Origin: Hofstenia miamia
Lineage: Eukaryota > Xenacoelomorpha > Acoela
NCBI GenBank assembly: GCA_004352715.1
Contig: SCFE01000063.1
Coordinates: forward strand, 52,446 to 116,445
DNA: 64,000 bases
Direction of reading: 5' to 3'
The notes under the pieces were generated by a model. That model was not told the origin of the DNA. It made no database searches and saw nothing but the letters and a program-made list of their open reading frames with translations. This document shows positions 1 through 9,951 of this stretch, in pieces. Numbering within the stretch: position 1 is the first letter of the stretch; every line of letters starts with the position of its first letter. The translations under genes and the position numbers were made by a program.

Positions 1-92
1 GTAACTAAGAAACAAAACAATTACTGTGACAACAAAACTCATATGAAGAAATATGCATTATTTATTTTCTTAAGTTTATAAACTTAATCCGG

Positions 93-530
93 GGTGTCTG
101 AGAAAGGTAATGAGACTGGCAACAATGCGGGCGATCTGGCAACGTTGTGTCTACCGCTCTGCACTGACTGGTTTGTGTGTTGCTTATAATTCCTCAGTGC
201 ACCTTTTTAACTCGGTAGCCCAAACATTAGTTTTGACAGCGCCATCAGGAAAATAAATCTTTGCGTTAAACTTGGTGAATCTGCGATTGCAACATTTGAA
301 AAGTTGACACAGGCCTATGGGGAGCATTGCTTATCAAGAGCACACGTTTTTCGCTGGCACAACTCATTTTTAGAAGACAGAGAAGTTCGCTCGGAGAGAC
401 CTTCAACTTCAACAATGGGGGAAAACGTTGAACGTCATTTAACAATAAGGATGATCAGTGAACAGTTAAATTAAAACACTAACAATTTTAACAAGCGAAA
501 GATTTGTCCAAACTGGTACCGAAACTCCTT
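93..530 (+). mobile_element. Mariner 5' end: left TIR and N-terminal transposase remnant (copy 1)
   Basis: A 25-bp terminal repeat (93-117, beginning GGTGT and ending GTAATGAGACT) is followed by a decayed mariner N-terminal coding region at about 265-530. Readable peptides include FEKLTQAYGEHCLSRAHVF, RPSTSTMGENVERHLTIRM and, after a frame change, LSKLVPKLL, which fit the helix-turn-helix half of Mos1-like transposases. This is the duplicate of 1422-1860. Confidence 0.75.
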
Positions 531-1246
531 CTGAATCCACCAACAAAACTACTCAAGTAACATCAGAAATTAATCATACGCCGTCTCAAACACAAAAGAA
601 GATACAACGCCCGAAACACTTGAGAGCAGAAGCTGAATTTCTTGCCAACGGATCATCAATGTACCGTCATCTGAAAGTTCCGGGATTACTAAGAACCTCT
701 GCATGTGTTCATTCGTATCCGGGAGCCACCATTGAAGACATAGCTGGTTTAATTCCGCTTTAACCCGAATCGAGTAATATAAAGAGAATTCTCATTACAA
801 TAAGAAGAAACGACTTAATGCAAAAGAAAGATTTTACAGATAAGTATAAGAAATTGATTAATGTTATTAAAACTAAATTTAGTTCAGCTAAAGTTTTCCT
901 TGGTGAAGTTGCTCCTTTTCCTAAGGACGAGGTGTTAAACAAGAAATCCGCTGAACTAAATTTAATTATTAAACAAAACGTCAAGCTGTTAAATTATACC
1001 GTTTTCGACAACTCTAACTGTTTTTATTTAGGATCTTCTGTTGATAGAAGTTTATTCACGAAAAATGGAATCCACTACACTAAACAAGGTTATGCAACGC
1101 TTGCACGCTCCATCAAATTCTTTTTTAACACGCCGCCGAACCGCGTATTTAATCAGCGATTACGTGATGAAAAGACCTACACCGCCAGCTCGAAATCTTT
1201 TATCTTACCGTTTCCGCCTCAACACCGGTTCTCAAACGCACGCCAA
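530..1246 (+). pseudogene. LINE ORF1 (SGNH-esterase type), partial duplicate copy
   Basis: This is the same sequence as the first part of the ORF1 at 1859-2743, cut off at the N at 1247. It includes the in-frame TAA at 761-763 and the reading frame from the methionine at 818. No independent function is expected; it is either an assembly duplicate or a truncated copy. Confidence 0.7.
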
Positions 1247-1247
1247 N
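1247..1247. other. Single-N assembly junction
   Basis: One N lies exactly where the first copy of the duplicated block ends. It probably marks a contig join of unknown size. Confidence 0.85.
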
Positions 1248-1329
1248 ATCTGACTAGTTTTAGAATATAATGTACGACTCAAGAACAATAAATGAAGCAT
1301 ATATGTTAATTTATGTGTAGTTTACAAAT

Positions 1330-2575
1330 GTAACTAAGAAACAAAACAATTACTGTGACAACAAAACTCATATGAAGAAATATGCATTATTTATTTTCTT
1401 AAGTTTATAAACTTAATCCGGGGTGTCTGAGAAAGGTAATGAGACTGGCAACAATGCGGGCGATCTGGCAACGTTGTGTCTACCGCTCTGCACTGACTGG
1501 TTTGTGTGTTGCTTATAATTCCTCAGTGCACCTTTTTAACTCGGTAGCCCAAACATTAGTTTTGACAGCGCCATCAGGAAAATAAATCTTTGCGTTAAAC
1601 TTGGTGAATCTGCGATTGCAACATTTGAAAAGTTGACACAGGCCTATGGGGAGCATTGCTTATCAAGAGCACACGTTTTTCGCTGGCACAACTCATTTTT
1701 AGAAGACAGAGAAGTTCGCTCGGAGAGACCTTCAACTTCAACAATGGGGGAAAACGTTGAACGTCATTTAACAATAAGGATGATCAGTGAACAGTTAAAT
1801 TAAAACACTAACAATTTTAACAAGCGAAAGATTTGTCCAAACTGGTACCGAAACTCCTTCTGAATCCACCAACAAAACTACTCAAGTAACATCAGAAATT
1901 AATCATACGCCGTCTCAAACACAAAAGAAGATACAACGCCCGAAACACTTGAGAGCAGAAGCTGAATTTCTTGCCAACGGATCATCAATGTACCGTCATC
2001 TGAAAGTTCCGGGATTACTAAGAACCTCTGCATGTGTTCATTCGTATCCGGGAGCCACCATTGAAGACATAGCTGGTTTAATTCCGCTTTAACCCGAATC
2101 GAGTAATATAAAGAGAATTCTCATTACAATAAGAAGAAACGACTTAATGCAAAAGAAAGATTTTACAGATAAGTATAAGAAATTGATTAATGTTATTAAA
2201 ACTAAATTTAGTTCAGCTAAAGTTTTCCTTGGTGAAGTTGCTCCTTTTCCTAAGGACGAGGTGTTAAACAAGAAATCCGCTGAACTAAATTTAATTATTA
2301 AACAAAACGTCAAGCTGTTAAATTATACCGTTTTCGACAACTCTAACTGTTTTTATTTAGGATCTTCTGTTGATAGAAGTTTATTCACGAAAAATGGAAT
2401 CCACTACACTAAACAAGGTTATGCAACGCTTGCACGCTCCATCAAATTCTTTTTTAACACGCCGCCGAACCGCGTATTTAATCAGCGATTACGTGATGAA
2501 AAGACCTACACCGCCAGCTCGAAATCTTTTATCTTACCGTTTCCGCCTCAACACCGGTTCTCAAACGCACGCCAA
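1330..2575. repeat. Second copy of the 1.25-kb direct duplication
   Basis: This copy matches 1-1246 and continues into the intact remainder of the LINE, so it is the one in native context. It carries the mariner left TIR (1422-1446), the mariner N-terminal coding remnant and LINE ORF1 from about 1859. Confidence 0.9.
1422..1860 (+). mobile_element. Mariner 5' end: left TIR and N-terminal transposase remnant (copy 2)
   Basis: The left TIR is at 1422-1446. The + strand then encodes the N-terminal DNA-binding half of a mariner transposase with frameshifts and stops. It breaks off at about 1860, where LINE ORF1 sequence begins. The C-terminal half of a mariner transposase and a matching right TIR lie at 6186-6685, in the same orientation on the far side of the LINE. 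Confidence 0.8.
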
Positions 2576-2743
2576 CCATTTTTACAAACGCCGCCCAACA
2601 CCTTTGAACAATCCCCGCCAAAACATGCCTTACTTTCACCGCCAATAAACATGCGACGAAGTTATGCCGACGTTCTCTCAACACCACCGCCGTTATCACC
2701 CGCCGAGGTTCAGAGGATTAGAAACTTTCTTAGACTTTTCTAA
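1859..2743 (+). pseudogene. LINE ORF1: SGNH/GDSL-esterase-like protein of a CR1/L2-type retrotransposon, one in-frame stop
   Basis: The reading frame from about 1859 runs to a TAA at 2741-2743 with a single in-frame TAA at 2090-2092. It shows the block order of SGNH hydrolases carried by ORF1 of CR1/L2-type LINEs: a nucleophile block read as NGSSMYRHLKVPG (GSS where GDS is usual), then HSYPGATIEDIAGLI, an RRND block where GxND is usual, and a C-terminal NGIHYTKQGYATLA where DxxH is usual. The last ~90 residues are rich in PP and PPxxP. In this LINE class the protein is thought to act in RNP formation and membrane or RNA association. The stop codon and the two altered catalytic blocks point to decay, although the Ser and His remain. 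The methionine at 2147 is internal to the domain and is not the native start. The stop codon overlaps the ORF2 start. Confidence 0.75.
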
Positions 2744-2745
2744 TG
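2741..2745 (+). promoter_or_regulatory. TAATG stop/start overlap between LINE ORF1 and ORF2
   Basis: The last A of the ORF1 TAA is the A of the ORF2 ATG. A second ATG follows immediately. A UAAUG overlap is known to support termination-reinitiation translation of ORF2 in some non-LTR retrotransposons, for example SART1. That it works that way here is inferred. Confidence 0.6.
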
Positions 2746-5700
2746 ATGGTAAATTTTATTTTTATATTTTTGACTCTCATTGGGTTATGGCGAATTTTTC
2801 ACCTAATTTATGCTATTGCTAATAACTCACTGTCTTTCATATATTTAATTCTAATTATTCTTAACTCAAAATTCAATATTACCTGTATTAGAGAAACCTT
2901 ACCTATACATAAACATAATTTAAGAAACAGCATGAATACATGCAAGATATTTAAAAAATGGATTTTCATTAAAACAACAAAACATTCTTTATTCTACTTT
3001 CTAGTACTAACAATAATGTTACTTATATCCGGCATTGAGATTAATCCCGGGCCTTCCAAAGCCGATAATATTTATGAATACTCAGAATTATCAAACATAA
3101 TGCATTCAACTAATTCTTTTAAATATATTCACATAAATTTTCAGAATCTCTCAAAAAAAAATTCGGAATTTAGACAATTCATTTCTGAACTGGATTCAAA
3201 CTTTATTCTGGGCATAACTGAAACCTGGTTTACAAATGATAATCACAATTCGTCCTGGTCAATCGATAACTCTAAATTTATAATATTTAGAAAGGACAGA
3301 AATCCAACTTTTCATTTTAATAAGACAAAAGGAGGTGGTGTCATGTTTTTAATACCTAAAATACTCAAACCAAAACTTAGGACAGATATAGCAAAATATT
3401 CAACTTTTGAAAGTCTTTGGGTTGAAATTCGAAACCCAGACAAAAATTTTAATAGTCAATTATTAAATATCTCTTATTGTCCAAATAAAACTTATATAAA
3501 TAACTTTTTCTTACAAATGGAAGATGAATTTTCTACTGCTCTGAGTTATAACACGAATATAATGGTAATGGGAGACTGGAATGTAAATCTTCTAAACAAT
3601 AACGAAAAGAGTAAGCATGGCAATTTTCTCAATACTTTCAATATTTCACTAATAAATAAAAAAATTCCTTCTAGAATTTCTGCTAATAGTAAAACGCTTA
3701 TTGACTATTTCATGATATCAGAAAATTCTTCGTCTTATAATTATTTTTGTTTTGAATTTCCATACTCAGATCACTGCCTTATAGCTACTTATTCGAATAT
3801 TCTAAAAGTTTGTAAACCCTCTAAATCTTGGATAAAAATACGAGAAAAATCAACAGAAAATGTCGAAAAACTTCGACAGTATTTAAAAATCGAAAACTGG
3901 AATTCGATATATTCATCATTAACACCTAATGAAATGCTATCACATTTTACAAAAACTTTACTTTTCTATTTGGATATATGCTGCCCAGAAAAATATATTC
4001 TTTCATCCGAAAATACCAAAAAAACTCAGAATAATGTTTCAAAACCATGGATTGATTCTAAATGCCTCGATTTAATCGAAATAAAGAAACAGAAATTGAA
4101 AAAATACTTAAATTCCCAAACACTGGAAAATCATAATGCTTATAAATCTGCACGAAATTTATGTAACATTGCTATAAGAAAAGCAAGTAATAATTATTCC
4201 CGTTTTCAGTATCAAAGTCTTTCTTCCCAAAAAAATAAATGGGAATTTGTTAACAATTTGCTAAATAGAAAAAACATGCGAACCGAAGAAATAGAAAGAA
4301 TATACTATAAAGATAAATCCATTACAAATAAGAAGGAATTCTGCAATGCTTTCAATGAAGTTTTCCTAAATTTAGGAAACTACAACGGTATGAATGTACC
4401 TTTTTGCCTTAATAAACCCAAAGGAACTCCAACCTCTTTCTCTTTTCGTTTTGCAACAAAATATGAAATCATAAAGTCGATACAATGTTTAAAAAATAAA
4501 TCCAGTGGACCCTCTCTAATACCAACGTGGTTCCTAAAACTCTCAGGTGACTTAATAGCTGAACCAATATGCTACATTTTAAATAATTGTATAAAACACT
4601 CCTTTTTTCCAGATGAATTAAAATTGGCAAATGTAACACCATTATTTAAAAGAAATGATCCCGAAGATTGCGAAAATTATAGACCCATTTCGATCACTTC
4701 TCCAATCAGCAAAATTTTTGAACGAATTCTTTTTAATCAAATTAACGAACATCTTTGTAAACATGATCTCTACTCCAAAACACAATATGGTTTTCGTAAA
4801 GGTATTTCTACGAGCGACGCTTTAATACAAGCTACAAAAAATGGCGATCAACAATAAATGATAATGAATACTCAGCAATTGCTTGCTTAGACCTCTCGAA
4901 AGCTTTCGATTCCATAGACCGCAGTATCTTACTACAAAAAATTAAATTTCTAGGTTTTTCTAATGACAGCATAGGTTTTATCTCCAGTTACTTATACAAT
5001 CCCATGCAAAGAGTTAAAATTAATGAATCTTTTTCAGATTGGGTATGCACTAAAAATGGGGTTCCTCAGGGTACAATTTTGGGTCCCTTATTATTTAATA
5101 TTTACATAAATGATTTGTCCGAGGAAGTAACATGTGACGTTATACAATATGCAGATGACACAATATTATTTCATTCTAATAAATTTCCCGAAAAAGCGGT
5201 TCAAACTATCGAAACAAACTGTGCTTCTCTTGCTAAATATTTTGCTTCTATACAACTAAGAGTAAATCCACTAAAAACTCAATTCTGTATTGTTAAATCA
5301 AAAACTAAATCTACTGATACTTCAAGATACAAACTTAATTTCAACGGAATTCAAATAAAACAGGTGGTTGAGTCTTTTAAGTACCTCGGAATAATTTTTG
5401 ACATAAATCTAAATTTTGAAGAGCAACTAAATCATGTTGTTAGAAAAATGGCCATATCGATTAAAGCAATTAACTTAATTTCTCAAAAACTTCCAACTAA
5501 AGCAAAAATTAAATTAATATATGCTCTAATATTAAGTCATTTTAACTATGCCAATATACTCTACACAGATATAAACCAAAAATTTCTCAGGAAATTCCAA
5601 GTGCAACTAAATTGGGCTATTAAAGTAGCAGTAAATAATCATAGCTTTAATAAGAATAATGAATATAGAAAAATTTCAAAATTATTTCTACATTCACAAT

Positions 5701-5975
5701 GTTACATCCATATAAATGTCTTAACGACGTTCTTCAAAATAGTTAATACCTTCCCATATTACAAAAATGACTTTCTTGCTGCAAAATTAGTCAATAAACA
5801 AAATAAAAGAACACACATAATTGAACCTATTAGGTATAAGAAGCGAATAATGAAAAATTCATTTCTAAACACAGCTATAAATATGTGGAATGAATTACCA
5901 AAATATATTAAACAAATAAGTAGATTAAAAAACTTTAAAATGGATATTAAAAAATATTTTTGCACTTATACGTAA
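2743..5975 (+). pseudogene. LINE ORF2: AP endonuclease and reverse transcriptase (CR1/L2-like), one -1 frameshift
   Basis: ORF2 starts at the ATG overlapping the ORF1 stop (TAATG, 2741-2745). Residues 1-95 are hydrophobic and are followed by a 2A-like GIEINPGP at 97-104 (3031-3054). An exonuclease-endonuclease-phosphatase domain follows, with TETW, GGGV, GDWNVN and SDH motifs. The reverse transcriptase begins with ENYRPISITSPISKIFER. The frame stops at 4855-4857, but the -1 frame continues without a break from the A-run at 4836-4841 through LDLSKAFDSIDR, GVPQGTILGPLLF, the catalytic YADDTIL and the C-terminal WNELPKYI motif to 5975. There is no RNase H domain. The combined length and domain order are those of a nearly full-length ORF2 that nicks target DNA and primes reverse transcription. 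The frameshift probably inactivates it, unless it is a homopolymer sequencing error or a recoding site. Confidence 0.9.
3031..3054 (+). other. 2A-like motif GIEINPGP in LINE ORF2 N-terminus
   Basis: Codons 97-104 read GIEINPGP after a hydrophobic stretch ending MLLIS. The NPGP core and the Glu of 2A ribosome-skipping peptides are present, but the conserved Asp is Gly. 2A sequences at the N-terminus of ORF2 are known from CR1/L2-type LINEs. Skipping would separate a ~100-residue hydrophobic leader from the enzyme. With the Asp lost, activity is doubtful. Confidence 0.6.
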
Positions 5976-6185
5976 TATAAAAAAACTGAAATTGCGAGGT
6001 TATAAATTTTATAATCCTGATTACTCTATTAAGAGAAACTAGCAATAGTCATAGCCCAAGTTAACCACTTTTTATTTGTAAATATTCGTTGTTTTCTTTT
6101 TTTGTTTAATTTTGTATTACTTTCTTGACGCTTTCAGAATTTGTTATCAGTATTTCTATTTATTGTTAAAACAATTTCTGAATAT
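5976..6185 (+). mobile_element. LINE 3' untranslated tail
   Basis: This AT- and T-rich stretch lies between the ORF2 stop and the resumption of mariner coding sequence at about 6186. There is no poly(A) tract and no obvious short terminal repeat, so the exact LINE/mariner boundary cannot be fixed. Confidence 0.5.
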
Positions 6186-6685
6186 AGATTTTTCTTCGTC
6201 TTTTTCTGGTGCACAAAGAATTTGGTCCACCAGAACAAACTGTCAACAAGGTGTTTTATCAAAGTGTCCTCAGGAAAAAAATGATCTGTGAGACCCGAGA
6301 TTGCAGACAGGTGGATGCTTCATCACGACAACACCCCGTCTCACACGGCCATTTCCACCAGTGAATATTTGATCTCAAAACGCATTAGTGTTGTTCCTCA
6401 ACCCCCTATTCACCTGATTTGAGTCCTTGTGACTTTTTCCCGAACCTGAAACATGTCCTCAAATGACGTCATCTTGGAACTCTGGAGAGCATTAAAACGA
6501 ATGTAACCGACCAGTTAAAGGCCATACCAGTTGAAGACTTCTAGCGCTGCTACCAAGACTGGGAAAAATGAATCCGCTGGTGTATAGCTGCCTAAGGCAA
6601 CTACTTTGAAGGGACAACATTGTTATTTGAGGAAACTTAAAACTTGTTAAGCACAAAATTAGTCTCATTACTTTTCTCACACACC
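6186..6685 (+). mobile_element. Mariner 3' end: C-terminal transposase remnant and right TIR
   Basis: The + strand encodes mariner C-terminal motifs in broken frames: LVHKEFGPPEQTVNKVFY, LHHDNTPSHTA (second catalytic Asp), PPYSPDLSPCDFF (third catalytic Asp) and CIAA.GNYFEGTTLL. The terminus 6661-6685 is the reverse complement of the left TIR (93-117 and 1422-1446) with two mismatches in 25 bases. The first catalytic Asp region, roughly the middle third of the transposase, is missing between the two halves. It was probably lost when the LINE inserted. Confidence 0.8.
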
Positions 6686-8561
6686 TTCTATATGTACATG
6701 AGAATTTAAACATATGTTGTTGTTAAAAAATATTTTAGGCTTGTTAAGAGATTTTTATTCAGATAAATATTAACAATTAAGTAACTGATAATTTATCAGA
6801 ATAGCGTCTTTAAATTCACAAAACACTTCACATAAATTACAAACGAAAATGATAAATTAATATAGCGCTATTTGCAATAACGAGTTATAACAGTCATTGT
6901 TATAAAATTTGTATCCTAGCCATGATTTACCAGAAATGTATGTTTGCTTAAGGAAGATTTTTAAATGCTTTTTAAAAGATTTAAATTTTGCAATATTTTT
7001 AATTCCTTTTGGGTAGCGCATTTCAGGTTCGAATGGCGACATTAATGAAGGATTTCTTTTAAAACGTTTTGCTTATGCCCGTAACACATTAATGTTATTG
7101 AAAGCTACTGACCAAGTGATGTATTTTCCTTTGCTATCCATAATGCTCTAGGCTTGTAATTTATTGATTTATTGCCATTTTGAGTTTTAATAATCATGAA
7201 ATATGAGATAAACGACTGTACCATGTTTTGATTTATTGTTGTAGCTATTTATTTGTAGCTTAGAATTATCTTTAATAATGACTTCTCTTATAAATCCGCT
7301 AATTTTTTGCAAATTTAAACGAATTTGCATTTTCACTAATTCAATTTAATCTTATCAGTAATATATTGCAAAAAGATTTATCGGAAATATCGAAACCAGT
7401 TGCTGGGTGAAATAGCTTTATAGTGAATGTTTTCAAACAAAATCTTAATAATCGTTTCATGGAAAAATTAAAGTTGATATTCCTTTAGTTTTATAATAAT
7501 GTAGGCGCTTAGTTTTCCTTAAACAAATTGTATATAGTCCCTAAACAAAACATTATCTTGGAACCCTTTGCACACTAATGAATTGAGATGCGTACAATAA
7601 CACGTAGACATTTACTTACTATTTGGCATGAATTGATTTCTGGCATTCATCAACATTGTAAATGACAAGTATCAAATCTTGGTTATATTCTCTACCACAT
7701 GGACATATTCTTATACTCTTCATTATTATTCTAGCAGCAGTCATGATTGGAGTTCTTATATATGGTCTTTCACTCTAACATTTGGATCAAGTCGTACCCA
7801 AACGAAGACAATGATGTGAATTTTTCTTCCATCATTTAAATGTTATGTAAAAGCTGATGTTAAATAGATCTAATGTATTCATTAATTTCATGCGTATCTT
7901 CATTATTTGGTTGAAATGCTATTTCAAAGTGAATCTGGATTTGGTAAATATGGCCAGTTAAAGAGGAAATTATTCTTAAGAGTATTTTTATGCAGTAGCT
8001 TATAAAAATATTAGCCTTCATATAAATTCTGCAATAATACAATGAGTGCAACTCTACAGATGTGAAAGAAAGTTATGACATTCGTAATATTGAATACTTG
8101 TTCAATATTTTACAAGCGTTTATTTATTGCTAAATTTTTGTTTTTTGTGTTACATCTCACCTGGTTTTGGTAGTACTTAATCTTATAAAATCCTTAAAGT
8201 ACTTCATTTTATATTATATAATGAAAAGCATGTAGTAAAGTTAAAAAATGAAAATATCAAAAATATATGTGTGTATTTAGTTATTTCATTCGACAGTTCA
8301 AGAAAAGTTATAAAAGGTTATTCAAGGATAATGAGCACAATAGATACATCTTTTTGGGAGATAAGTTCTCGTTTCCATACACAGACACACAATAAATCAC
8401 GTATATTTTGTAATATAAGTAAACATTAAAAAAATTCATAGACAAGGAGCTATCTGAAGAAAATCATAAAAAATACAAACTTTTTAAATATAGGGAAAAA
8501 TATAATTCATAGTTGTATTCAGCTTTAAAAAGTTCATTTGAAATCATTCACATTTTTCGAA

Positions 8562-8599
<38 letters not shown>

Positions 8600-9951
8600 A
8601 GAGTATTTTCATTTGAAGCAGCAATTAAATTTTTCTAATAGAAGCTTAGCTCTTTATCAAGTAATTTAACTAATCGAAAACAGCGAATTAAACTTTTTCA
8701 AATCGGTTGGAAATTAAAAGTGGTTATCTACAAAGAAAAAGTTTAAAAAAATTGCTTTTTAATATATACATATACATTTATGTTAAAGATGTAAGTAATT
8801 ACACTAATTCGATGTTATTCTATACATTGATGATACAATGTAATATTACGTAAATGTCGATTTCAAATGCAATAAAGAAAATTGAAGATAATTGTGTTCA
8901 ATTACTCTACTAATTTGCCCCATTCAAATTGCGTGTTAAGCCTATTGAAATTCAGTTCTGTTAATTAAATCAAAAAAATAATGAATTGCTCTCAACTTTA
9001 ATGACACTCAAATATAACACGTTGAGAATTTTACAGGCTTGGTAATTACATCAGCCAAAAGCAAACTTAAAAATGATGCATTCAATCAAAGCATTCATTA
9101 AAATATCTCAGCAGCCATCTATCAAGGCTAAAATGTATTTAATCCATGTTATAGTTTTATGCAATAATGTTAGTTTTGGAAATGCAAATAAAAATTTTCT
9201 AAAGAAAATTAATTCAAAGTTGAAATGGTAAATGAGGCTAACAGCAGCCAACCATTCTAGAAATAATTTTAAATACTAAAACTTGAGTAACAATTCTTTA
9301 ATCTGCAATTCCTCATTCATATAAGTGCAAAAACAAAATTCTAAAATATAATAATATTAACCACTGCGATAAGTTAAATTTATTTAATCTCGGTAAAATA
9401 GGTCCCACGAGTTGTAAAATCTGTTATTTGAAAATAGAGAAGAATGAAAAATCTATTATTTATAACTTTACCCTAACCCTTACCTAGAGATATATAGCAA
9501 CTGAATAAATTGAAGATATTTAAAAAACCAATGTCCAACACAATTACGAACATTCTAGAAAATAATTTATTGCATTCAAATAGGTTTTCAGATTTTCAAT
9601 AACCATAACTCATATCCCAAGTATGTTGTATTTCGTTTTTTAATGTTTTATAGAGTTTTAACGCCCTAAGTGTTGCTATCAGCATAATTTTTATTGAAAA
9701 TAAATTTTTAAGTATAGATGTTTGCTTCTTCTTCATCTTGGTGAGCATATTAGTTTGGGGAGATATTTGATTTGCAGTTTTGTTATGATCAAAATCGAAT
9801 TTAAACAAATTTTTGCTCTTTACTGCATATATTAGAAATGTCAAAAATAATTTTCATAACTATTTTAAAAAGAAATAATACTGTTCGTAAGTTTTTGAGA
9901 TTCTGAATCAATCCATAGAATCCAACGAGTAAAAACTTCTGCACCACAAAG
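6686..9951. other. Non-coding AT-rich stretch
   Basis: No coding region, RNA gene or recognisable transposon end was found in 3.3 kb. The only clear structure is the TA microsatellite at 8566-8595. Open frames here are short, low-complexity and without motifs. Confidence 0.6.
8566..8595. repeat. (TA)n microsatellite
   Basis: An uninterrupted run of about 15 TA units, one of many in the window. Confidence 0.95.

Larger units (their letters stand above)
1..1246. repeat. First copy of a 1.25-kb direct duplication
   Basis: Bases 1-1246 recur at 1330-2575 with a constant offset of 1329 and no difference that I could find by eye. The block holds a mariner left end and the first part of LINE ORF1, and it stops at a single N (1247). 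The unique spacer 1248-1329 lies between the copies. Perfect identity beside an N suggests an unmerged overlap or haplotype copy rather than an old tandem duplication. Confidence 0.9.

Noticed and set aside
760-984. Open frames on the - strand opposite LINE ORF1 (also 2089-2313) and in alternative + frames (1041, 2370)
   Set aside because: They shadow the ORF1 esterase frame, whose motifs are recognisable; the opposite frames have none.
4836-4842. Programmed -1 frameshifting as a firm claim for LINE ORF2
   Set aside because: The site is inside the RT domain with no obvious downstream pseudoknot by eye; a homopolymer deletion explains it as well. Kept only as an observation.
7010-7060. GGTTCGAATGG resembling a tRNA T-arm
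   Set aside because: No acceptor, D or anticodon arms can be formed around it.
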